Shown one piece after another: positions 1 through 6,570 of a DNA stretch of 8,545 nucleotides. The notes under the pieces are model-generated. The model saw only the letters and a list, made by a program, of their open reading frames with translations. It was not told the origin of the DNA and did not search any database. Origin of the DNA: JBBQSF01 sp038214085 (GTDB taxonomy: Bacteria; Bacteroidota; Bacteroidia; Bacteroidales; CG2-30-32-10). Location: the NCBI GenBank assembly GCA_038214085.1, contig JBBQSF010000126.1, positions 1 to 8,545 on the forward strand. The letters run 5' to 3'. Position numbers and translations under genes: made by a program. Positions within the stretch are counted from its first letter, which is position 1, and every line of letters begins with the position of its first letter.

Positions 1-726
1 TTATCTTGAATAAAAATCAAGGTGAACAGTAACTGAAGCGGTTTTTTCTTTTGCAGAAGTGTTAAAAACTCCGCCATAAGTATAATCTTCCGACGAATTT
101 TGTCCTGTGATTTGGAATATTCCCATATCGGCACGTTTAAGGTTACCCAAACTGCCTTTTGCATTTGTGGCAATAGTTTCAGCACGAGTGCGGGCATCTG
201 CAGTAGCAAGAGAGAGCATTTCAATTTTTAGTGCTGATAATTTTGTGTAATAATAATCAGGCGAAGAAGAATAAAAGTTAACTCCCAGATCAATCAATTC
301 GCTTACTTCGCGAGAAATATTTTCCACCTTATCCACTTCTTTTGATTCTATTTTAATATTTTGAGTTAAAACATAACCTTTAAATTCTCTCACAGAAGTG
401 CCGCTTTTATTCACATATTCGTAGTCGGAGTCAATTTGTACGCTAGAAAAAACGATATCTTTTTCTTTTAGTCCTTTCGAAATTAAATACTTTTTAATAA
501 CCTCAGCATCTTTTTTTATCTTGGCATAAGCATCTTTTGTGGATGTAGATTCAGCAGTAAACGAACCGCCCCAAACAATAAGATCAGATACAAAATCCTT
601 TGAGGCCATTCCTGTAACGCTTATGGTTTCTCCTCCCATGTGTGTGCGTTTCCAAGCCCCGCCAAGTATCAGCGCCGAAATAATTACTCCGAGAGTAATG
701 ATAGTGGAATTAAAATATTTTTTCAT
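1..726 (-). CDS. SIMPL-domain (DUF541) membrane-anchored protein
   Basis: This 241-residue protein belongs to the SIMPL/DUF541 family (E. coli YggE type), whose members lie in the periplasm or at the membrane and whose biochemical role is poorly defined. Residues about 8-25 form one hydrophobic segment after a short Met-Lys-Lys start, with no lipobox cysteine, so it is probably an uncleaved signal anchor with the rest outside the cytoplasm. The SIMPL body follows: ETISVTGMASKDF near 33-45, a GYVLTQNIKI strand at 117-126, and the family hallmark around 153-203 (SSSPDYYY, then an Ala/Arg-rich helix TADARTRAETIA, then LGNLKRADMG). It ends in a strand, TASVTVHLDF. The length matches the family. 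I chose the ATG at 724-726 because it gives a normal lysine-plus-hydrophobic signal; an upstream in-frame ATG (765) would add 13 polar residues ahead of it. The gene is divergent from the phospholipase D gene. The stop codon occupies bases 1-3. Confidence 0.85.
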   Translation of the reverse strand: MKKYFNSTIITLGVIISALILGGAWKRTHMGGETISVTGMASKDFVSDLIVWGGSFTAESTSTKDAYAKIKKDAEVIKKYLISKGLKEKDIVFSSVQIDSDYEYVNKSGTSVREFKGYVLTQNIKIESKEVDKVENISREVSELIDLGVNFYSSSPDYYYTKLSALKIEMLSLATADARTRAETIATNAKGSLGNLKRADMGIFQITGQNSSEDYTYGGVFNTSAKEKTASVTVHLDFYSR

Positions 727-729
727 AAC

Positions 730-737
730 TAAATTTG
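730..737 (+). promoter_or_regulatory. Possible Bacteroidota -7 element before the phospholipase D gene
   Basis: TAAATTTG at this site is an exact match to the Bacteroidota -7 consensus TAnnTTTG, just upstream of the divergent SIMPL gene start. It would give a leader of roughly 65-75 bases before the TTG start at 810. No TTTG or TTG sits at the expected -33 distance, so only half the promoter is visible, and AT-rich DNA gives such matches by chance. No better match lies between 738 and 809; TAATTTTT at 785-792 lacks the final G. Confidence 0.3.
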
Positions 738-809
738 ATTTATTTCGTAAAAATAAACAATTCATTTAAATAATATCTTTTTAGTAATTTTTTTAAAATC
801 TTTAAAAAG

Positions 810-1880
810 TTGCCTCAGTCACAAAAATATTTGTTTTTTGACGATCCTTTGAAAATCTACAATGCAATGCTCGACGACATTGAGAATGCAAAGGAAAGTA
901 TTTGGATTGAAACCTATAAGTACGGCAACGATGCCATAGGTGAGAAATTCAGAGATGAGTTGGCGCGCAAGGCGAAGAAGGGCGTAAAGGTTCGCTTGCT
1001 CATTGATTCCTGGGGTGCATCCGTATCCGATTCTTTTTTTGCAGACCTTATTAAATACGGTGGAGAAGTAAGGTTTTTTAAAAAAATCCGACTTACCTAC
1101 GATGGATTTACAAAAAATCACAGACGCGACCACCGTAAATTGTTGATTATTGACAATAGTATTATGTATATAGGTTCAGCAAATATTGCCGTGCATTCCG
1201 TAAACTGGAGAGAATCCGTATTGCGCATTGAAGAAGAAATTACATTAAAATTTAAAACAGTATTTAATGCAAGCTGGAGGATATTTAATAAATATTTTTA
1301 CGATAAAATTGCAGCTACACGGCCTATCCACTATAACAGTTTTGAGATTTTGCGCGACGTTCCAACCACTGTAATTCAGCCAACAAGAAAAAAAATCCTC
1401 TACTTAATAAAAAAAGCTGAATCAGAAATTATTATTGAAACACCCTATTTTCTTCCTGGATCGGCAGTTAGAAAAGCCCTGATGGATGCTGTTGCTCGCG
1501 GAATTAAAGTAAAAATAATTTCCCCATTACATTCAGATGTTACGCTGGTTGATATTCTTCGCGGAAGATACTTTGGTGAACTTTATAAAAACGGAGTGGA
1601 AATTTTGTTATATGTCCCCAAAAATTTACATGCTAAAATATTTACTGTTGATCAATCTATTTTTATTATAGGATCTTCAAATTTTGATTACCGGAGTTTT
1701 AGGTTTCAGCATGAAATTAATTTATTGGGAAAAGACAGAACAATAATGGATCTCATTAAAAATCATGTAAAAAAAACCATTGATGATTGTGAAAAATTTG
1801 ATTTTGAAAAATGGACAAAACGCTCCATGATACAGCGTATTGTTGAAAGATTACTCATTCCTTTCAGGCATCTGTTTTAA
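810..1880 (+). CDS. Phospholipase D-like protein, cardiolipin synthase type
   Basis: This 356-residue protein carries two phospholipase D (HKD) half-domains. The first motif has H108, K110 and D115 followed six residues later by GSAN. The second has H274, K276 and D281 followed by GSSN. Both catalytic triads are complete, so it should be active. The stretch TPYFLPGSAVRKALMDA (211-227) and RGIKVKIISPL are typical of bacterial cardiolipin synthases, which join two phosphatidylglycerols, or phosphatidylglycerol and phosphatidylethanolamine, by phosphatidyl transfer. The N-terminal transmembrane pair of ClsA is absent, so it resembles the ClsB/ClsC architecture; a basic amphipathic C-terminus (KRSMIQRIVERLLIPFRHLF) may touch the membrane. 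The start is TTG: an in-frame stop lies at 771-773 with no ATG between, and the next ATG (residue 20) would cut into the first strand-helix unit. It overlaps the convergent transporter gene by 30 bases. The exact lipid substrate is inferred. Confidence 0.87.
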   Translation: MPQSQKYLFFDDPLKIYNAMLDDIENAKESIWIETYKYGNDAIGEKFRDELARKAKKGVKVRLLIDSWGASVSDSFFADLIKYGGEVRFFKKIRLTYDGFTKNHRRDHRKLLIIDNSIMYIGSANIAVHSVNWRESVLRIEEEITLKFKTVFNASWRIFNKYFYDKIAATRPIHYNSFEILRDVPTTVIQPTRKKILYLIKKAESEIIIETPYFLPGSAVRKALMDAVARGIKVKIISPLHSDVTLVDILRGRYFGELYKNGVEILLYVPKNLHAKIFTVDQSIFIIGSSNFDYRSFRFQHEINLLGKDRTIMDLIKNHVKKTIDDCEKFDFEKWTKRSMIQRIVERLLIPFRHLF

Positions 1881-2759
1881 CTGATTTTTTTTGCTGACCA
1901 GATAAACTCCTGCAAAAATCATTAATGCAGCAAATATTTTAATCGCTTGTAATTTTTCTTGGTAAATTACCATTGACAATACAGAAGCAATTACCGGCTG
2001 AAAAAAAATATAAAAACTAGCCACTGAGGCATTCACTACTTTCATAGAGTATGCTATCAGAAGATAAGCTAAAAATGTACTAGCAATAAGCACATAAACA
2101 ATAGCCGACCAGGAAAAAACATTAAAAGTTTCCCAATTGGTGCTTGTAAATGCTCCTGGAGTAAACGGAATAACAAATAAGCCTCCAAACAAAAATGTCC
2201 ATTTCATCACTGTAAATGAATTGTATTTTGCCATCAATGGTTTAATCATCACCAGATAAACGGCATACGATAATGCATTTGCAAACAACAGGATATTGCC
2301 TAAAAACGGATTTGTTCCTGATGTGTGATTCTTTCCATATATTATGGTAACTAGAGCCCCAGCAGAACCAAGTATAATGCCTGTAACCTTTATCCAAGAA
2401 AGTTTTTCGTTTTTTGCAAAGGAAGCAATAAGCAAAACAAGTATGGGGTTTGAAACCATTATTATAGAAGCATCAATTGGGGTGCTGAGATTGAGCCCTT
2501 CAAAGAACAAAACTTGGTTTATGGATACGCCAAAAAGCCCACATAATGCGAACTTGAAAAGGTCTTTACGCTCCGTTTTTTCGTATAAAAATAAATATTG
2601 AAATACCCAGAACAGTATAATGGAACAACTGATACGCAAAATAATTATTTCCATTGGCTGAAAAAAATCAGGCATCAGACTTTTTGCAACAGGATAATTG
2701 ATTCCAAAAAATAAATTAGCTACAATTAATGCCAGATGTGCTTTTACTGTTTTTGACAT
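1851..2759 (-). CDS. EamA/DMT-family transporter
   Basis: This 302-residue integral membrane protein has about ten hydrophobic helices and the internal duplication of the drug/metabolite transporter superfamily. The first EamA repeat spans about residues 10-139 and the second about 152-288. Each carries the family's proline-containing helix in the matching place (SNPILVLLIA near 103-112 and FQPVIASVLS near 253-262). An early NLFFGINYPVAKSLMP segment and GSAGALVTII at 131-140 are also typical. The C-terminus is short and charged (SKKNQLKQMPERNE). Family members export or import amino acids, metabolites or drugs, and the substrate cannot be read from sequence. The ATG at 2757-2759 lacks a Shine-Dalgarno sequence. 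The gene follows the methyltransferase by 43 bases on the same strand and may be last in an rbfA-led operon. Its 3' end overlaps the opposing phospholipase D gene, so neither has a separate terminator. Confidence 0.9.
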   Translation of the reverse strand: MSKTVKAHLALIVANLFFGINYPVAKSLMPDFFQPMEIIILRISCSIILFWVFQYLFLYEKTERKDLFKFALCGLFGVSINQVLFFEGLNLSTPIDASIIMVSNPILVLLIASFAKNEKLSWIKVTGIILGSAGALVTIIYGKNHTSGTNPFLGNILLFANALSYAVYLVMIKPLMAKYNSFTVMKWTFLFGGLFVIPFTPGAFTSTNWETFNVFSWSAIVYVLIASTFLAYLLIAYSMKVVNASVASFYIFFQPVIASVLSMVIYQEKLQAIKIFAALMIFAGVYLVSKKNQLKQMPERNE

Positions 2760-2802
2760 TTTGTGAAATTACAATATGCAGCCAAAGAAGTTTTAATACT
2801 AA

Positions 2803-3609
2803 TTATTTTATAGCTTTAACAATAAGTCCAGTTCCAGATTTATGTTTAAACGAAACATCAAAGTAGTTTAAAAGCAATGCAAATGGCATTACTATGATGT
2901 AGTAAAACGGAAGTAGAATAAAAAAAAGTTTTGAAACTCCAAGCATTTGAATCGGGTATTTCATGGAAAGACGCCAAGAAATTTTGCCGGGCGTACCATA
3001 AGCATAAGATGCATCAATTTTAGAAAACCCAGCTTTATTAAGCTTTTCGGTAATATCTGCTATGCTGTAACCATCGCGAACATGTTCTCCAATAAAGGAA
3101 TGCTCTTCATGGTCGTGTACGTCAGAGCCGCCCTGATCAGAAGGTGTGGAAACAAGCAGCGTAGCTCCGGATTTTAATGATTTATAAAAATTTATAAAAA
3201 CCTGAACATCTTCTTCGATATGTTCCATCACGTCCACACAAAGTATAAAATCATAAGCATTGTCGAGTGTATAGGTTGTTAAATCGCCAACCTGAAACTG
3301 AACATTATTGCGACCTATACGTTTAAAAAAAGCATTGCAATCTTCAATTTGTTCTTCTTTAACATCAACTGATGTGATTTGTGGCTTTATTTTCAAACCA
3401 GACAGGTAATAGGAATATTGGCCGAAACCAGAACCTGCATCAAGAATTTTTAAGCCATGACACTGCCCTTTTGACCATTTTCGGGCAGCTTTATGAATAT
3501 GCCAGGTTCGCAGCAATAAAATGTCGAGCAATTTGTAAAATAATTTTCTACTGAATGGGCTTTTATTAAAAACCTTACCCAAACTACGTTTAATAGGATC
3601 GTATTCCAT
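2803..3609 (-). CDS. Class I SAM-dependent methyltransferase with C-terminal membrane segment
   Basis: This 268-residue protein has a Rossmann-type methyltransferase domain at about 50-200. Motif I is ILDAGSGFG (55-63); the acidic residue ending strand 2 is D82 in SVDVKEEQ; GDL at 108-110 is the adenine-side loop; and CVDVMEHIEED (124-134) is the post-motif typical of UbiG/UbiE-like small-molecule methyltransferases. A His/Asp-rich loop (DVHDHEEHSF, 163-172) follows strand 5. After the domain, residues 227-250 form a strongly hydrophobic stretch (LFFILLPFYYIIVMPFALLL) that could anchor it to the membrane, which suggests a lipid, quinone or envelope substrate, although none can be named. It starts 3 bases after the rbfA stop, so the two are almost certainly cotranscribed. 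AAGGA abuts the ATG directly, which is too close for normal Shine-Dalgarno pairing. Confidence 0.85.
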   Translation of the reverse strand: MEYDPIKRSLGKVFNKSPFSRKLFYKLLDILLLRTWHIHKAARKWSKGQCHGLKILDAGSGFGQYSYYLSGLKIKPQITSVDVKEEQIEDCNAFFKRIGRNNVQFQVGDLTTYTLDNAYDFILCVDVMEHIEEDVQVFINFYKSLKSGATLLVSTPSDQGGSDVHDHEEHSFIGEHVRDGYSIADITEKLNKAGFSKIDASYAYGTPGKISWRLSMKYPIQMLGVSKLFFILLPFYYIIVMPFALLLNYFDVSFKHKSGTGLIVKAIK

Positions 3610-3612
3610 TCC

Positions 3613-3951
3613 TTATTGTTTTAAAAGATTTTCGATATTCTCGATATAATCCAGAGAATCATCAACAAAAAACTCAAGATTCGGAATAATCCGCAATTGG
3701 TTTTTCACCCTTATACCAAGTTTTTTACGGATTTCACTTTTAGAAATTGTAATTTTTTCGAGGATAGCTTCTTTTTTGGTGCTGCCAGTAACAAAAATAC
3801 TAAGGTATATTCGGGCTATAGATAAATCAGAAGTAATTTTAACTTTTGTAACGGTGATCAAACCTCCTGAAAAAAGCATTTCGCGCTGAAATATTTCGCT
3901 GATTTCTTTCTGCAAAAGTCTTGATATTTTGTTTTGCCTTGTTGTTTCCAT
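3613..3951 (-). CDS. rbfA: Ribosome-binding factor A
   Basis: This 112-residue protein is RbfA, which binds the 30S subunit near the 5' helix of 16S rRNA and helps late maturation, especially in the cold. The family pattern is clear along its length: an N-terminal helix with RLLQKEISEIFQRE (11-24), the strand pair ITVTKVKITSDLSIARIYLSIF (32-53), then SEIRKKLGIRV (72-82), QLRIIPNLEFFVDDSLDYIENI (85-106) and a short C-terminal helix. Its length is normal for short Bacteroidota forms that lack the basic tail of E. coli RbfA. The Ala-x-Gly kink usual in this type II KH fold appears as Ser70-Lys-Ser72 just before IR. The ATG at 3949-3951 lies only a few bases from a strong -7 promoter element. It is the first gene of a block with the methyltransferase and possibly the transporter. 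Confidence 0.92.
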   Translation of the reverse strand: METTRQNKISRLLQKEISEIFQREMLFSGGLITVTKVKITSDLSIARIYLSIFVTGSTKKEAILEKITISKSEIRKKLGIRVKNQLRIIPNLEFFVDDSLDYIENIENLLKQ

Positions 3952-3955
3952 GTGG

Positions 3956-3989
3956 CAAAAGTACGAAAAATAAAAAAATAAAATTCAAA
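3956..3989 (-). promoter_or_regulatory. Bacteroidota-type promoter for rbfA (near-leaderless)
   Basis: Read on the minus strand, TTTG (bases 3989-3986) is followed after 22 bases by TACTTTTG (3963-3956), an exact match to the Bacteroidota -7 consensus TAnnTTTG with a -33 TTTG at a plausible distance. The -7 element ends only 4 bases before the rbfA ATG (3951). Transcription would therefore begin at or next to the start codon and give a leaderless or nearly leaderless mRNA. The motif match is seen directly; the start site is inferred. Confidence 0.6.
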
Positions 3990-4116
3990 TTACTCTTAAT
4001 CGTTGCAGGGATAATTAAATCCTTTTTTTATACGCATATTTAAATTACACCTCTATACTTTTCATCATTTAATCTAATATTTATAAAAACTATAAAAAAA
4101 AACTAATTTCTCTGTG

Positions 4117-4134
4117 TTGTTAATTAAATAACAA
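4117..4134. promoter_or_regulatory. 18-base palindrome, candidate operator upstream of the decarboxylase operon
   Basis: TTGTTAATTAAATAACAA is an inverted repeat with eight of nine base pairs matched: outer arms TTGTTA and TAACAA are perfect. It lies 34 bases before the epimerase ATG. The first TTG (4117-4119) stands 16 bases before TAATTTTA (4136-4143), a one-mismatch -7 element, so a regulator bound here would cover the spacer of that possible promoter. The symmetry is seen directly; regulator binding is only inferred, and AT-rich DNA forms short palindromes easily. Confidence 0.3.
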
Positions 4135-4168
4135 TTAATTTTACGCCGAATTAAAACTCAAATCAATT

Positions 4169-4582
4169 ATGAATCTTACACATATTGAACACATTGGAAT
4201 CGCTGTAAAAAACATGGACGAATCCATTAAGTTTTGGGAAAATATTCTGGGATTAAAATGTTATGCGGTTGAAGAAGTTAAAGAACAGAAAGTGAAAACC
4301 GCTTTTTTTATGATTGGGCAAACCAAAATTGAATTGCTCGAATCAACCGATCCCGAAGGACCAATAGGTAAATTTATTGAAAAAAAGGGAGAAGGTGTTC
4401 ACCATATTGCATTTGCTTCAAAAGGATTAGAAAATCAACTTACAGAACTTGAAACCAAAGGCGTTCAGCTTATTGATAAAACACCGCGAAAAGGTGCTGA
4501 AGGTTTGGATATTGCTTTTTTGCATCCCAAATCAACACAAGGAATTTTAATTGAAATGTGCGAAAATAAAAATCCAAAATAA
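4169..4582 (+). CDS. mce: Methylmalonyl-CoA epimerase
   Basis: This 137-residue protein of the vicinal-oxygen-chelate (glyoxalase) superfamily interconverts (2R)- and (2S)-methylmalonyl-CoA. Two beta-alpha-beta-beta-beta units are visible: HIEHIGIAVKNMDESIKFWENILGL (5-29) opens the first, and GEGVHHIAFASKGLENQLTELETKGVQLID (74-103) the second. Likely metal ligands are H8, E55 (in KIELLES, where the Propionibacterium enzyme has Gln), H78 or H79, and E129 (in GILIEMCE). E39 in KEQKV is in place for a catalytic base. Length and the PRKGAEG loop (106-112) fit this family rather than general glyoxalases. It heads the decarboxylase operon, 14 bases before the alpha subunit gene, and would supply the (2S) isomer that enzyme uses. 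There is no Shine-Dalgarno sequence. The specific call rests on both sequence and context. Confidence 0.93.
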   Translation: MNLTHIEHIGIAVKNMDESIKFWENILGLKCYAVEEVKEQKVKTAFFMIGQTKIELLESTDPEGPIGKFIEKKGEGVHHIAFASKGLENQLTELETKGVQLIDKTPRKGAEGLDIAFLHPKSTQGILIEMCENKNPK

Positions 4583-4596
4583 TATTACAAGCATTT

Positions 4597-6156
4597 ATGG
4601 CTAAAAAAGATAAAATTCAGGAATTACTTGATAAACGAGTACAGGCAAAACTTGGCGGAGGCCAAAAAAGAATTGACGCCCAGCATGCTAAAGGAAAACT
4701 AACCGCTCGCGAACGTATTGATTTGCTTCTTGACGAAGGAAGTTTTGAAGAATTTGATATGTTTGTTACTCATCGTTGTACCAACTTTGGTTTAGAAAAA
4801 CAAATATACCCAAGCGATGGAGTTGTTACTGGATACGGCACAATTGACGGCAGATTGGTATATGTATTTTCGCAGGATTTTACAGTTTTTGGTGGTTCTC
4901 TTTCTGAAACTTTTGCACAGAAAATTTGCAAGGTTATGGATCAGGCTATGAAAGTAGGAGCTCCTTTAATAGGAATTAACGACAGCGGTGGTGCTCGTAT
5001 TCAGGAAGGCGTTACAAGTTTGGCAGGTTACGCTGAAATTTTTGAACGCAACATTCTTGCTTCAGGCGTAATTCCTCAAATTTCTGCAATATTTGGTCCT
5101 TGTGCAGGTGGAGCTGTGTATTCGCCCGCACTTACCGATTTTATTCTTATGAATAAAAAGAACAGTTACATGTTTGTTACCGGGCCAAAAGTGGTTAAAA
5201 CCGTTACCGGCGAAGTGGTTACTGATGATGAACTCGGTGGAGCAATGGTTCACAACTCTAAATCAGGAGTGTCGCATTTTGTTTCAGAAGATGAGCAAGA
5301 AGGCTTGCAACTTATTCGTAAATTATTGAGTTACCTGCCACAAAACAATCTTGAAGATCCTCCCCTATCACCTTGTGATGACCCCATTGATAGATTAGAA
5401 GATTATTTAAATGAAATAATTCCTGAAAATCCAAACAAACCCTACGATATAAAAGATGTTATTCACGGCGTGGTTGATTATGGCGAGTTTTTAGAAGTTC
5501 ACCGCCATTATGCCCCAAATATTGTTATAGGTTTTGCTAAATTTAATGGAATGCCTGTAGGGATTGTTGCCAACCAACCCAGTTATTTAGCTGGAGTACT
5601 TGATATTAGTGCTTCGCGCAAAGCTGCTCGATTTGTACGTTTTTGCGATGCATTTAATGTTCCCTTGGTTACATTGGTTGATGTTCCGGGATTTTTACCT
5701 GGAACTGCTCAGGAATATGGCGGAATAATTATTCACGGAGCGAAACTATTATACGCTTATGGTGAAGCCACAGTACCTAAGATTACTATTATACTTCGCA
5801 AAGCTTATGGCGGAGCTTATGATGTAATGAGTTCAAAACATTTGCGCGGCGATATTAATTATTCTTGGCCTTCGGGAGAAATTGCAGTAATGGGACCAAA
5901 AGGTGCAATTGAAATTCTTTATCAAAAAGAACTAAAAGAAATTACTGACGAAGAACAAAGAGCAAATTTTATTAAAATAAAAGAAGAAGAATACAAGGAA
6001 AAATTTGCAAATCCATATAACGCTGCAAGCTATGGATATATTGACGATGTAATTGAACCAAGAAACACACGTTTCCGTATAATTCGCGCACTTCAATCCT
6101 TAGCTACCAAAAAAGTGGTGAATCCTCCAAAAAAACATTCCAATATTCCATTATAA
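4597..6156 (+). CDS. mmdA: Methylmalonyl-CoA decarboxylase alpha subunit (carboxyltransferase)
   Basis: This 519-residue cytoplasmic carboxyltransferase moves the carboxyl group of (2S)-methylmalonyl-CoA to biotin on the carrier protein, leaving propionyl-CoA. It has the two crotonase-like halves of the acyl-CoA carboxylase beta family. In the N half are KLTARERIDLLLDEGSFEE (34-52), SGGARIQEG (130-138) and the oxyanion-hole loop GPCAGGAVYSPAL (167-179). In the C half are ANQPSYLAGVLD (325-336), VDVPGFLPG (361-369) and RKAYGGAYDVM (401-411). The C-terminal KHSNIPL is the usual family end. By sequence alone it could be propionyl-CoA carboxylase beta (pccB). The adjacent OadG-type subunit, biotin carrier and membrane beta subunit, with no biotin carboxylase gene in the window, favour the Na+-pumping decarboxylase. 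The ATG at 4597 gives the normal N-terminus. The next gene starts one base after the stop. Confidence 0.93.
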   Translation: MAKKDKIQELLDKRVQAKLGGGQKRIDAQHAKGKLTARERIDLLLDEGSFEEFDMFVTHRCTNFGLEKQIYPSDGVVTGYGTIDGRLVYVFSQDFTVFGGSLSETFAQKICKVMDQAMKVGAPLIGINDSGGARIQEGVTSLAGYAEIFERNILASGVIPQISAIFGPCAGGAVYSPALTDFILMNKKNSYMFVTGPKVVKTVTGEVVTDDELGGAMVHNSKSGVSHFVSEDEQEGLQLIRKLLSYLPQNNLEDPPLSPCDDPIDRLEDYLNEIIPENPNKPYDIKDVIHGVVDYGEFLEVHRHYAPNIVIGFAKFNGMPVGIVANQPSYLAGVLDISASRKAARFVRFCDAFNVPLVTLVDVPGFLPGTAQEYGGIIIHGAKLLYAYGEATVPKITIILRKAYGGAYDVMSSKHLRGDINYSWPSGEIAVMGPKGAIEILYQKELKEITDEEQRANFIKIKEEEYKEKFANPYNAASYGYIDDVIEPRNTRFRIIRALQSLATKKVVNPPKKHSNIPL

Positions 6157-6157
6157 T

Positions 6158-6562
6158 ATGAATACTTTAATAATATTACAACAAGTTGCAGCACCCGTAG
6201 TGCACCAAGCAGCCAAAGACTTTGTTGAACTCGATCCAATTGGAATTGGAATGACTGCTATAGCAATGACTGTTGTGTTTTTATCTCTTTTCATATTGTA
6301 TCTTGTATTTAAAAACATTGCACGTATATATTCCATCGACATTAAGAAACGAAATCTGATTAAAAAGGGAAAAGTTGAAGAAGCCGAAAAAATTAAAGAT
6401 GACCTTACAGGAGAGCTGGGCGCAGCAATTGCTTTAGCACTTTTTTACTATCAAAATGAATTGCACGATCACGAAAATACATTGCTTACAATTAAACAAG
6501 TGGCAAGAACATATTCGCCATGGAGTTCTAAAATATATGGATTACGTAACGGTTTAAAATAA
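6158..6562 (+). CDS. mmdD: OadG-family small membrane subunit of methylmalonyl-CoA decarboxylase (delta-like)
   Basis: This 134-residue protein is the small membrane subunit that joins the soluble carboxyltransferase and biotin carrier to the beta subunit in Na+-translocating decarboxylases (gamma in oxaloacetate, delta in methylmalonyl-CoA decarboxylase). A polar N-terminus ends in ELDPIGIGMTA. One membrane helix follows at about 30-52 (MTAIAMTVVFLSLFILYLVF), then a charged linker rich in Lys and Glu (53-84). A conserved-looking C-terminal domain runs from GELGAAIALALFYYQNE (85-101) through HDHE to VARTYSPWSSKIYGLR (115-130). This C-terminal block resembles Bacteroidota OadG proteins more than the Pro/Ala-rich tails of enterobacterial OadG. 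The gene sits one base after mmdA and 8 bases before the biotin carrier, so translational coupling is likely. The family call is solid; the subunit name follows from context. Confidence 0.85.
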   Translation: MNTLIILQQVAAPVVHQAAKDFVELDPIGIGMTAIAMTVVFLSLFILYLVFKNIARIYSIDIKKRNLIKKGKVEEAEKIKDDLTGELGAAIALALFYYQNELHDHENTLLTIKQVARTYSPWSSKIYGLRNGLK

Positions 6563-6570
6563 AATATACG

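Larger units (their letters stand above)
3952..4168. other. Divergent AT-rich intergenic control region
   Basis: This is the longest gene-free stretch in the window, 217 bases between the divergent rbfA and epimerase genes. It holds the rbfA promoter on its left side. On its right side are two adjacent A-tracts (TATAAAAAC at 4082-4090, then TATA plus nine A in total ending with C at 4091-4103) and an 18-base palindrome at 4117-4134. No open frame of note, tRNA-like fold or strong hairpin with a U-tract was seen. No plus-strand site matches TAnnTTTG perfectly; the nearest are TACTTTTC (4056-4063) and TAATTTTA (4136-4143). Confidence 0.7.

Noticed and set aside
539..769. Open frame of 76 codons on the plus strand opposite the SIMPL gene start
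   Set aside because: It runs antisense to the signal anchor and start of the SIMPL protein and has no domain or supporting context.
819..1133. Open frame of 104 codons on the minus strand inside the phospholipase D gene
   Set aside because: It lies opposite the first HKD half-domain, has no recognisable family pattern, and the plus-strand protein explains the conservation.
1865..1905. ATCTG/CAGAT inverted repeat around a T-tract at the end of the phospholipase D gene
   Set aside because: The five-pair stem has a loop of more than 20 bases and the T-tract lies inside the loop, so it does not form a standard terminator.
2344..2601. Open frame of 85 codons on the plus strand inside the EamA transporter gene
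   Set aside because: It is antisense to clear membrane helices of a recognised family, and its own translation shows no domain.
3792..3799. TATTTTTG on the minus strand inside rbfA, an exact -7 consensus match
   Set aside because: It lies within codons, has no role for the closely spaced downstream gene, and is expected by chance in AT-rich coding sequence.
4597..6156. Reading the alpha subunit as propionyl-CoA carboxylase beta chain (pccB)
   Set aside because: The sequence family cannot separate the two, but the adjacent OadG, biotin carrier and Na+-pump beta subunit genes and the lack of a biotin carboxylase gene favour the decarboxylase.
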